A stretch of DNA of 64,000 nucleotides from positions 2,543,600 through 2,607,599 of the forward strand of contig NZ_LT635549.1 in assembly GCF_900120155.1 (NCBI RefSeq). The letters are read 5' to 3'. Positions within the stretch are counted from its first letter, which is position 1; each line of letters opens with the position of its first letter. Of this stretch, positions 48,806 through 56,062 are shown piece by piece. The notes under the pieces were generated by a model. It had not been told where the DNA came from. It saw only the letters and a program-made list of their open reading frames with translations, and searched no databases. Origin of the DNA: Clostridium sp. Marseille-P3244. Lineage in GTDB: Bacteria; Bacillota; Clostridia; Lachnospirales; Lachnospiraceae. The position numbers and the translations under genes are program-made.

Positions 48806-49303
48806 TCAGTCATCCCCTTTCCCGATTCTTTCAGCCTCTGCTCTTAAGCAGATAAATTTCTGAATCCATTCCGGCTTACTGAATCTATCTTCATAAATCT
48901 TCTTCACCGTTCTCTTGCCTATTCGTCGGTCAAATAATGCAAACAGATATACCAACGGATTATCCCATGATAAACATTTCTTAATCGGCCATACATTCAG
49001 ATATAAATGCATGGCAAGCGTCACATCAGCAATCTCGAATAATCCTTTTTGTCTTTTTTCTTCCTCCGTAGGATAAAATTCGCTTTTATAGTAAACGTCA
49101 CTGTTGGCAATCATAATTTCTTCTTTCTTATCAATCACAATTTTAAAAAATCTGTTATAAGAGCAAAATACACAATGACATTTGGATGTCGCCGGAGGTT
49201 CTGTCCTGTATTTGGGCCTGCAGTACTCAAAATCATATATAACTCTTCCTCTCAACTTTGGCGTCATTCTATCATACATAGCCTTTCTCGTTTTACTCCA
49301 CAT
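48806..49303 (-). CDS. SF0329-like hypothetical protein
   Basis: 165 residues beginning WSKTRKAMYDRMTPKLRGRV, which resembles the SF0329 family. It contains a possible metal pair (CHCVFCSYN) and VYLFALFDRRIGKRTVKKI near the end. No membrane segment. It is often seen with LPD28 proteins in mobile elements, as here. Function unknown. Confidence 0.65.
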   Translation of the reverse strand: MWSKTRKAMYDRMTPKLRGRVIYDFEYCRPKYRTEPPATSKCHCVFCSYNRFFKIVIDKKEEIMIANSDVYYKSEFYPTEEEKRQKGLFEIADVTLAMHLYLNVWPIKKCLSWDNPLVYLFALFDRRIGKRTVKKIYEDRFSKPEWIQKFICLRAEAERIGKGDD

Positions 49304-49773
49304 AATTTATCACCTCTACTTCATAAAAAATTAGTAGTAAGACCCTGCAGCCTTACCACTTGAACTATAGCGCTATATACATTTATCCGATAATAAAAAT
49401 CTATAAATCAGATTAAAAACTAAAATCAACTAACAAAGAATTAAATGTTGTTGCCGAGGCAATCAGATTTTGTGGTACAAAAATTACGCTTTCTTTCCAA
49501 TAATGCCATTTTACATGGTTTCAGGACTCGTAATTCAGTATTACAAGCATTCTGGTTGCCTGCTAAATACCGTAAATATAATACTTTATATATCTGTAGT
49601 ATTAGACATATATACAAGTATATATAAAGTATACTAATATTACATATATTAACTATAAGTACTATTAATATGTATTATGTATACAGAGATAGATAGTATT
49701 TTAATTATATTTTTACTCTACATATAAACAAATAAATAAATCTACTAAAAACCAATAAGGAGGAATTGTATCA
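49304..49773. other. AT-rich non-coding region before the mobilization genes
   Basis: No convincing gene. It holds a tRNA-like fragment on the minus strand (about 49331-49376), a small hairpin TTGCC-GA-GGCAA (49451-49462) and AT-rich inverted repeats (49581-49632). Position just upstream of MobC- and relaxase-like genes makes it the likeliest place for the element's transfer origin. Confidence 0.4.
49581..49632. repeat. 13-bp inverted repeats, AT-rich
   Basis: ATACTTTATATAT (49581-49593) and ATATATAAAGTAT (49620-49632), perfect complements 26 bases apart. More imperfect AT-rich repeats follow. Possible operator or origin structure. Confidence 0.5.
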
Positions 49774-50049
49774 ATGAAGAACCATGAAAACAAAACTGAA
49801 TCTGTTAAGATCCGCTTAACAAAAACTGAATTAGATTCTATTCGTAAAACTGCTGAGGAGCATTCAGATACCGTCTCAAATGTAATACGGGATATTCTGT
49901 TTAAAAAACAACGTGATCTTTGCTCTTCTATAAGAACTGAACTTATCAGACAGAAAACATATAATCTGATCCAGCACATTTCTATGCCTAAAGCATCCCG
50001 TGAAAATCTTATAAAGGAGTTAAACAACTATGATGGACGTTGGAATTAA
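49774..50049 (+). CDS. MobC-like ribbon-helix-helix protein
   Basis: 91 residues. The front (ESVKIRLTKTELDSIRKTAEE...VSNVIRDILF) is the ribbon-helix-helix pattern of plasmid mobilization MobC and related relaxosome proteins. A helical tail follows. AGGAGG precedes the start. It overlaps the relaxase-like gene by 20 bases. It is likely to bind the transfer origin and help the relaxase. Confidence 0.7.
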   Translation: MKNHENKTESVKIRLTKTELDSIRKTAEEHSDTVSNVIRDILFKKQRDLCSSIRTELIRQKTYNLIQHISMPKASRENLIKELNNYDGRWN

Positions 50050-50599
50050 ATTTCCGAATACAGGAGATTTTACTAATCATAATGTAATTGAAAATGTACT
50101 TAATTATATCTTCACAAATCCCACTGAGAGACATCCTGACCGTAAGCCTAAACCATTACATTTTCTAGGTGTTCCATACATAGGTCATCCGCCGCAAATA
50201 GATAAACTCATTGCTTGCTTCAAACTGATACGTGAAAGTCAGAACCAGACCATACCGCAGCAAATCTGGCATTTCACAATAAATTTTCCAATCAAGTTTT
50301 CTTCTACCTATAATGAATATTTCTATTTTGCTGATGCTATAGCAAGCCTTTTCAGCTACCAATATCCTGTTGCTTATTCATACCATACAGAGAATAAAAC
50401 TACCGGAAACAGGCATTCACATTTTCATTATATTGTTTCCACCTCAAGTTACATCTCTGACCACCCTGCTTTAGATGCAGATCATTTAATGCAATATCTT
50501 ATGCAGATGCCAGCTATAGCTGAACGCTATAATATTAACCTTTATTTTCAGCAAAGACAGGAGGAATTAAAATGTTTGAATCTTACGAAGATATTTTGA
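50030..50599 (+). CDS. Small relaxase-like (HUH) protein
   Basis: 189 residues. It contains the order seen in MOB relaxases: LNYIFTNPTERH, then IWHFTINFPIKFS, then a three-histidine motif NRHSHFHYIVSTSSY. It lacks the long C-terminal helicase or primase part of large relaxases. It probably nicks the element's origin, or acts as a replication initiator. The nucleophile tyrosine is not certain. It overlaps both neighbours (20 and 28 bases), giving a three-gene operon. Confidence 0.6.
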   Translation: MMDVGIKFPNTGDFTNHNVIENVLNYIFTNPTERHPDRKPKPLHFLGVPYIGHPPQIDKLIACFKLIRESQNQTIPQQIWHFTINFPIKFSSTYNEYFYFADAIASLFSYQYPVAYSYHTENKTTGNRHSHFHYIVSTSSYISDHPALDADHLMQYLMQMPAIAERYNINLYFQQRQEELKCLNLTKIF

Positions 50600-50757
50600 C
50601 CATTCAAGATGTAGCAGACATATTAAAAGTAGGAACTACACAGGTCTATAAAATCGTCAGGTCAGGCGAACTGAAAGCATTTAAAGAAGGCAAGGACTGG
50701 AAGATTGCCAAGCCTGCGCTTGTTGAATATGTTGCTCAGAGGAGTCGTCTCCAGTAA
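50572..50757 (+). CDS. Excisionase-like helix-turn-helix protein
   Basis: 61 residues: a single winged MerR-like helix-turn-helix of the excisionase class (ILTIQDVADILKVGTTQVYKI, then KAFKEGKDWKIAKPALVEYV). AGGAGG precedes it inside the relaxase-like gene. It may be the recombination-directionality factor of the element or a regulator of transfer. Confidence 0.8.
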   Translation: MFESYEDILTIQDVADILKVGTTQVYKIVRSGELKAFKEGKDWKIAKPALVEYVAQRSRLQ

Positions 50758-50830
50758 CCTCAACACACTATCTATATATAATCTATATTCTTTAAAAGAA
50801 CCGGACTCATAAATCCAGTCCGGTTCATCC

Positions 50831-51016
50831 TTAATCTCTTTCTTTCATCTTAATCATCTGATTATATTTCTTCTTTTTATTGACTGACCGTATCTTTGCC
50901 CTCGGATCATATTTATCACAGTGCTGGCAGTATGTCTTATGGACGGCTGCCCTTCCTTTGGTACACTGACCAAGAGCAATATAATATTTGCATGGTACTT
51001 CTCTATACTTTGCCAT
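50831..51016 (-). CDS. Small cysteine-rich protein
   Basis: 61 residues from ATG 51016 (AAGAGGAGAG upstream). It reads AKYREVPCKYYIALGQCTKG and then YCQHCDKYDPRAK with a lysine-rich end. Four to five cysteines suggest a small zinc finger. Similar short proteins occur in Lachnospiraceae elements. It starts 20 bases after rtcB ends and is probably co-transcribed with it. Confidence 0.6.
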   Translation of the reverse strand: MAKYREVPCKYYIALGQCTKGRAAVHKTYCQHCDKYDPRAKIRSVNKKKKYNQMIKMKERD

Positions 51017-51035
51017 ATCTGTTACTCTCCTCTTT

Positions 51036-52142
51036 TCATTCACTTCCTGCCTTATAATTATAGACAGGTTTAAGAACCGTTTTGATTTCTACGCTGTCCC
51101 CGATCAAATCTTTGATCTCCTCGAGGCTTCTGTAAGCAAAGGGAGCTTCATCCAGAGTCTTCTTATTGATATTTGAGCTGTAAATGCCTTTCATTACTGA
51201 TCTGAATGCTGATACTGTATATTTTTGTTTTACTTCCTCTCTCTTCAATATCCTTCCTGCTCCATGAGGAGCAGAATAATTCCAGTCATCATTTCCCTTG
51301 CCACTTCCTATGATCACACCATCCTTCATATTGATCGGAATAATTACAGGTTCATCTTTCAGAGCTGATACCGCCCCTTTCCTTAAGATAAGACCATTGG
51401 CTGTAGCTGCAATGTAATTATGCATTGATGAATATTGTACTGCTATTTTCCATTTCATTCCTTTTACTAATTCATCCAATATTGCTTTCCTGTTCACAGC
51501 GGCATATTCCTGAACAATTCTGATATCATGAAGATATCTTGTTTTAAGCTCGCCCTCTAGCCATGTAAGTTCATAAGGGATACGGATGTCATTTTCTATA
51601 AGATGTCTCTGCCCCTCGCGGAGATAGTATTCTGTTACATCTTTCCCAAGATGTCTGCTTCCCGAATGGATCACCACATAAAGAACTCCCTGATCGTTCT
51701 GGTCTATTTCTATAAAATGATTTCCTCCTCCTAAAGTGCCGAGGCTCATATCAGCTTTGCTTTCATTTATATGCCTGCAGCAATAAAGCTCTCCAAGATC
51801 AATCCGGTCTTTGAAGCGGTGCGCCTTCTTTCGGATCGCATATCCTGATGGAATGCGCTCCCGGATCACTGCATCAAGTTTCTGATATTCAATTTTCTTC
51901 TGCTTTAATTGAGCTATTGTAACCCCGCATCCAATATCAATTCCGACCACATTCGGCAATACTCTCTTTTCTACAGTAGCCGTAAATCCTATGGTTCCAA
52001 CCTTGCCCGGATGGACGTCAGGCATAATCCTGATCTTACTTCCCCGAAACGCTTCGTTATCACATAGCATCTTAATCTGAGCTAGTGCATAATCTTCGAT
52101 TGAATCCGTAAAAATCTTTGCAGAGGTACAGATACCATTCAC
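51036..52142 (-). CDS. rtcB: RtcB RNA ligase
   Basis: 368 residues from GTG 52142. RtcB joins 2',3'-cyclic phosphate or 3'-phosphate RNA ends to 5'-OH ends using GTP and Mn2+. Conserved blocks are MPDVHPGKVGTIG, VVGIDIGCGVT, LGTLGGGNHFIEID, IHSGSRHLG, VQYSSMHNYIA and the guanylated histidine in APHGAGR. Homologues usually have four or five more residues in front; an ATT at 52154 with AAAGGA 6 bases before it would supply them (ITKT). On a mobile element it may repair tRNAs cut by anticodon nucleases. Confidence 0.93.
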   Translation of the reverse strand: MNGICTSAKIFTDSIEDYALAQIKMLCDNEAFRGSKIRIMPDVHPGKVGTIGFTATVEKRVLPNVVGIDIGCGVTIAQLKQKKIEYQKLDAVIRERIPSGYAIRKKAHRFKDRIDLGELYCCRHINESKADMSLGTLGGGNHFIEIDQNDQGVLYVVIHSGSRHLGKDVTEYYLREGQRHLIENDIRIPYELTWLEGELKTRYLHDIRIVQEYAAVNRKAILDELVKGMKWKIAVQYSSMHNYIAATANGLILRKGAVSALKDEPVIIPINMKDGVIIGSGKGNDDWNYSAPHGAGRILKREEVKQKYTVSAFRSVMKGIYSSNINKKTLDEAPFAYRSLEEIKDLIGDSVEIKTVLKPVYNYKAGSE

Positions 52143-52516
52143 TGTTTTCGTAATCTATAGTCCTTTCTCTTTGCTTGTGTCTTTTCTGAAAAAGGGTACA
52201 AAAAAGACACCTCTTAAATGAGATGCCGGATTATCCAGTATGGTATAAAAGAAACAAAGACGCTGTAATTACAGCATGATATAATACATTCTATGCTATC
52301 TATTTTACCTGATCATTTCTGAGGATAATCCACTCTCGGTTATATTTCATTGTGTTTAGTATTGCTACAAAGTTCTTCATAATGGTTATCCTCCTTCCTG
52401 AATCTGGTTAATACGCTTCACTACGGCTTTACAACCGCAGTCTCAGTATATAGAACCCACATACTGTTGTCAACCTTTTATTGGATTCCGGAAATCTCGG
52501 AAATCCACACAGATAT
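52143..52516. other. Intergenic region upstream of rtcB
   Basis: It holds a 26-codon gene (52300-52380), a perfect 14-bp palindrome GCTGTAATTACAGC (52262-52275), and a possible minus-strand promoter TTGTTT-N17-ATAATC just before rtcB. The palindrome lies upstream of that promoter and may be an operator. Confidence 0.4.
52300..52380 (-). CDS. 26-residue peptide with strong ribosome site
   Basis: It starts MKNFVAILNTMKYNREWIIL and ends in NDQVK. A strong AAGGAGGAT lies 8-9 bases before the ATG, which is the main support. It precedes rtcB and could be a leader peptide or an independent small protein. No family recognised. Confidence 0.4.
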   Translation of the reverse strand: MKNFVAILNTMKYNREWIILRNDQVK

Positions 52517-52834
52517 TCATACCTGTTCATCTCCTGCCTCATTTCTATGACTTTCAGCATTATGATAAATTTCCTGCATAAAAAGTACCCCTGCCTGAAA
52601 TCCAATTTCCATATATACTCCAGATATTACCTCTGTCAGTGCGTTTGCCGCATCATATAATTCTGAATTTCTCTTCGGATCATATTTAACAACTATTTTC
52701 GAATACTCTTTATACGCCTCATTCATTCTATCCTCATAGTCTGGACAGTTTTTTTCAGGTTCAGGACCATATAAAATATTGTCTACTATATTGCATAATT
52801 TTGCTCTTTTAAATATTTTTTCTATGTAGTTCAT
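52517..52834 (-). CDS. DUF6809-like small protein (second copy)
   Basis: 105 residues, helical and charged (NYIEKIFKRAKLCNIVDNIL, LYDAANALTEVISGVYMEIG, FQAGVLFMQEIYHNAE). Its pattern matches the DUF6809 type of 48182-48454. It lies after the serine recombinase on the same strand but beyond a terminator. Function unknown. Confidence 0.65.
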   Translation of the reverse strand: MNYIEKIFKRAKLCNIVDNILYGPEPEKNCPDYEDRMNEAYKEYSKIVVKYDPKRNSELYDAANALTEVISGVYMEIGFQAGVLFMQEIYHNAESHRNEAGDEQV

Positions 52835-52884
52835 TTTTTGTTGCTCCTTAGTCGTTATTTTTCTGAATTTCTCTGAAACTGAAT

Positions 52885-52924
52885 AAAGACTATCGGAAAA
52901 ATTTTCTGAATCCGATAGCCTTTA
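52885..52924 (-). terminator. Terminator of the serine recombinase gene
   Basis: CTATCGGA (52890-52897) pairs with TCCGATAG (52911-52918), with AAAG/CTTT outside. The last codon of the recombinase overlaps its edge. Confidence 0.75.
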
Positions 52925-54745
52925 TTTTATAATTTCCCATTTTCCCTTTCCGCCGCTTCCATTAAATCTGATACGACCTTCTTTCTTAAGCACTTTCAGT
53001 TTATATTGTGCGCCAGAAAGGCTGCATCCCATTTTCTTAGCTATTTCTTTCGCTGTGATTGTCGGAGTTTCCCTTATCAGTTCTATAATCTGATTGCGTA
53101 TCTCTTCTTTCTTTTTCAGTCGGTCAAACATGGCGCCATATTCAATATGGATTTTTTGCTCAAATTGTTCATTTCCCTCTTTCATTCCTATCACATTTGC
53201 AGGATTATACACAATTTCCATATATCTGGGATATATAATAAATTTGTCTATTTCCTCCAACATTTCATTTACTGTAGCTGTTTCAATATCACTCCCGTTT
53301 CTCAAATTATTCTCAATTTCCAAAAGACGCTGTTTTCTTGATACGTTTTTTATACTCTGTTTCTCTAATTTCTTTTTCTTTTCTCTACAGGATTTCAAGG
53401 TACTCTCTAAACTCTGCTGTCTTCTCTGATACATTTCATCAGATAGTACGCCGTTAAGTAATTTATCAAGCAATAAATCCTGCTGCTCTTTTATACGGCT
53501 TTCTTCAAAAACAAGCGACTGAATTTTATCTGCAGTTTGGTCCTCCTCCAATACTTGACGCAACAGAGATATTGTTTCTCTGATTACTGCTTCCCTGTCT
53601 ACTGAAAACTGCTCTACACAAACATCTTCAAGTAGTTTAAACAGTTTTTCCTCGTCAAGATGTATGTTGTCGCACCCTTTTTCTCCTTTCATTCCTATTT
53701 TAGAAATCTGCGGTCTTGCCTTTTCTTTAGATTTTCTCCCCTCTAAAGCATATTTTCTGCACTTCCACTCTACAATCGGCTTTCCATCTGAATGATTTTT
53801 TCTAAATCTCCTGTAATATGGGTTTCCACAAAGCCCGCATATTATTTTTCCACTCAGATTATATTTGCCGGGATTACTCCCCCTTGGGAATGAATCTTTC
53901 TGTTTTGCTTTCACCGCCCTTCTGTCAATCTCGTCATTTGCTTCCCGCCATAACTCTTCTGATACTGTCTCCGGCACTTTATGTTCATATCGGAACTGCT
54001 GATCTTCAGATACTTTTTCCATCTTCTTACTCTCAAAATCAAAATGTTTCTTATTCATTACAGCAGTTCCCATATTTAAAGGATTCCGAATAATCCGCAG
54101 AATATCATCTTCAGTAAATTTCTTGCCCGTTCTCTTTCTGATACCTTCATTTGTCAATATATTTGCTATTGTCCTGCTTCCGTATCCGTCAGCACAGAGC
54201 TGATACATCCGTCTCTTCACCTGAGCCTCTTCTTCAATCAAAGCCACAGATTTATCCGGAAGTTTCTTAAAGCCGTATGCATTTGGGGTAAGAATCACGG
54301 AACCGCCATTTTTCTGACGGTTCCGGTGTGCATTGTTAATCTTTTTACTCAGCTCACGGCTGTACTCTTCCGCAAGGATCGCTTTAATTCCGGTGATCAG
54401 CGCATCATCCGTAGTGTAGAACTTATTTTCAATATAAATATACAGTTTCTTTCCATTCGTACACAGACGGTCCACGAAAAGATACCAGTCCTTCGTATTA
54501 CGCATAAGCCGATCCTGTGATTTAATAACAATCACATCAAACAGATTCTTCTGCAGGTCATCATAAAGGCGATTATACTCGGTGCGCCCTTTTGTAGTCG
54601 TTCCAGATCGGCTCTCAATATATGTATCCACCAGTATCCAGTCCATGCGCCTTACACACTCTTTTGCCTCCTTTACCTGATTGGCAAGCGCATCCTTCTG
54701 GCTTTCTTCCTCTGTGCTGCAGCGGGCATAGATCACCGCGCGCAT
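52922..54745 (-). CDS. Large serine recombinase (probable integrase of the element)
   Basis: 607 residues. The N-terminal resolvase-type catalytic domain (AVIYARCSTEEE with the nucleophile Ser; VIVIKSQDRLMRN) is followed by the Recombinase domain (YGFKKLPDKSV, YGSRTIANILTNEGI). A zinc ribbon comes next (CGLCGNPYYRR ... WKCRKY ... C), then a coiled coil (about 410-500), and a C-terminal winged helix (PTITAKEIAKKMGCSLSGAQ). This is the TndX/phiC31 class that recombines attP and attB around a dinucleotide. The split permease gene with a TT core fits such an enzyme. A 36-codon gene lies 2 bases upstream. Confidence 0.95.
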   Translation of the reverse strand: MRAVIYARCSTEEESQKDALANQVKEAKECVRRMDWILVDTYIESRSGTTTKGRTEYNRLYDDLQKNLFDVIVIKSQDRLMRNTKDWYLFVDRLCTNGKKLYIYIENKFYTTDDALITGIKAILAEEYSRELSKKINNAHRNRQKNGGSVILTPNAYGFKKLPDKSVALIEEEAQVKRRMYQLCADGYGSRTIANILTNEGIRKRTGKKFTEDDILRIIRNPLNMGTAVMNKKHFDFESKKMEKVSEDQQFRYEHKVPETVSEELWREANDEIDRRAVKAKQKDSFPRGSNPGKYNLSGKIICGLCGNPYYRRFRKNHSDGKPIVEWKCRKYALEGRKSKEKARPQISKIGMKGEKGCDNIHLDEEKLFKLLEDVCVEQFSVDREAVIRETISLLRQVLEEDQTADKIQSLVFEESRIKEQQDLLLDKLLNGVLSDEMYQRRQQSLESTLKSCREKKKKLEKQSIKNVSRKQRLLEIENNLRNGSDIETATVNEMLEEIDKFIIYPRYMEIVYNPANVIGMKEGNEQFEQKIHIEYGAMFDRLKKKEEIRNQIIELIRETPTITAKEIAKKMGCSLSGAQYKLKVLKKEGRIRFNGSGGKGKWEIIK

Positions 54746-54747
54746 GG

Positions 54748-54858
54748 TTACTGTCCTTTCCGGATGAGATCTGTCATCTTCATGCGCTCGGAAGTACTTA
54801 TAATATTCTGCTGTTCCAACAGACGGGCTAACTGCAGGATTATCTTTTGATTTTTCAT
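54748..54858 (-). CDS. 36-residue protein coupled to the serine recombinase
   Basis: It begins MKNQKIILQLARLLEQQNII and ends in TDLIRKGQ: two short amphipathic helices. It is preceded by AAGGA and ends 2 bases before the recombinase ATG, so the two are translationally coupled. Short genes of this kind often precede serine recombinases in Clostridia. It may be a partner or directionality factor; this is inference. Confidence 0.6.
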   Translation of the reverse strand: MKNQKIILQLARLLEQQNIISTSERMKMTDLIRKGQ

Positions 54859-54893
54859 ATATTTATTCCTTTCTTGTATTATTTGTTTTTGGG

Positions 54894-54935
54894 GCATATG
54901 CTAACTCCGAACCGTGTAATTGGTAAAGCATATGC
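54894..54935. promoter_or_regulatory. Inverted repeat upstream of the recombinase operon
   Basis: GCATATGCTAAC (54894-54905) and GTAAAGCATATGC (54923-54935): each holds the palindrome GCATATGC, centres 34 bases apart. It lies just upstream of the 36-codon gene and recombinase, a likely operator or recombinase-binding site. Confidence 0.5.
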
Positions 54936-55033
54936 ACATCATTTTCAATCAATTCGCATCATTTAATTCTGCTGTTTTCTTCCAGAATTGGAATATGTAT
55001 ATATATCACTTTGTTTCACCCAACCTTCAAATT

Positions 55034-56062
55034 TTAAATTGATTCAACTTTACATATGATCGGAGTCTCAATCTCTCTTGTATTGCCATTGAGATTATAG
55101 CGTCCTTTTAATACGGCTTCGCCGACTTGGAGACTCTGCAATATTTTTCTCCATGCAGGTATTTCATCTGGATCAATCAAACTCGCAATAAATTTCATCT
55201 CTCGTTGGACAGGCCTAAAAAAGAACATATTGCCTGCTTGCATAAGTGTATCAACTGCGTCACGATTATAGTTTCCAAGAAACTGTGACGACAAATATAC
55301 TCCCATGCCAAACTTCCTACCTTCCCGGAGCATGGCAGATAACGCACTTCCCGGCGTTATCTGCATATTATGAAACTCGTCGAAGAGAACAATATCAACT
55401 TTTTTGTATCCATTTCGCACTTCTCTCCATAACATTTCGGCAAGAAATTCCGTAAGGAATATTCGCTGTAATTCCGGAAAATCTGAAAATTGGATGATTG
55501 TCACGTTTGCATCTGTTCCAATATTATAAGTTGGATTTCCTGTCATTATTCTGATATTATCGAGTTCAGAATATGGTCCTAACCGGGTGAGAAGATGTCC
55601 GATATTCTTTTCACTTTCTGAACTAATCATTTCACTTAACATCTCTTCTAGACATTCAATCAATGCAGGAATAGTCAGAGAATCTGTGCTGTCTACTACT
55701 CGGAAAATTGCTTCTCGCAACAGTTTTTTCTGATAATAACTCAGAATCCGCAGTGCATTTACAAATGAGTCTACCAGCGCACTTTCTATCCTATCCATTC
55801 CGAAGATAAAGTCCGTTCTTTTTTCAAGAGGGTTAAAAATTCTTACGGACTCTGAATAACGGAATTTGCACTTATGCAACTCGGGCAGAGAATAGCTTTT
55901 GGAATAATCAAAAATAAGAACACTTTTTCCATCCTGAATTTCTTCTTCAATTTTTCGGCAACAAAAATATGTTTTTCCCTCACCAGACTTGCCTAAAATA
56001 AGGATATGTGGATTTGGAGTTTTGCAAATTTTGATTTCATGATTTTCTTTATCCATCAACAT
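55034..56062 (-). CDS. HerA/DUF87-like P-loop ATPase
   Basis: 342 residues of the HerA/VirD4/FtsK superfamily: Walker A LILGKSGEGKTYF, VLIFDYSKSY, Walker B VDIVLFDEFHNMQ, and the arginine/sensor region MLREGRKFGMGVYLSSQ. It lacks a transmembrane anchor and an all-alpha coupling domain, so it is not a typical conjugative coupling protein. It overlaps the 594-residue gene by 14 bases, so the products surely act together. HerA-type motors pair with nucleases or NADases in several defence systems; here the partner is unassigned. Confidence 0.8.
   Translation of the reverse strand: MLMDKENHEIKICKTPNPHILILGKSGEGKTYFCCRKIEEEIQDGKSVLIFDYSKSYSLPELHKCKFRYSESVRIFNPLEKRTDFIFGMDRIESALVDSFVNALRILSYYQKKLLREAIFRVVDSTDSLTIPALIECLEEMLSEMISSESEKNIGHLLTRLGPYSELDNIRIMTGNPTYNIGTDANVTIIQFSDFPELQRIFLTEFLAEMLWREVRNGYKKVDIVLFDEFHNMQITPGSALSAMLREGRKFGMGVYLSSQFLGNYNRDAVDTLMQAGNMFFFRPVQREMKFIASLIDPDEIPAWRKILQSLQVGEAVLKGRYNLNGNTREIETPIICKVESI

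Noticed and set aside
49445..49627. 60-codon frame in the AT-rich region
   Set aside because: No ribosome site, runs into AT-rich repeats, and no protein-like pattern.
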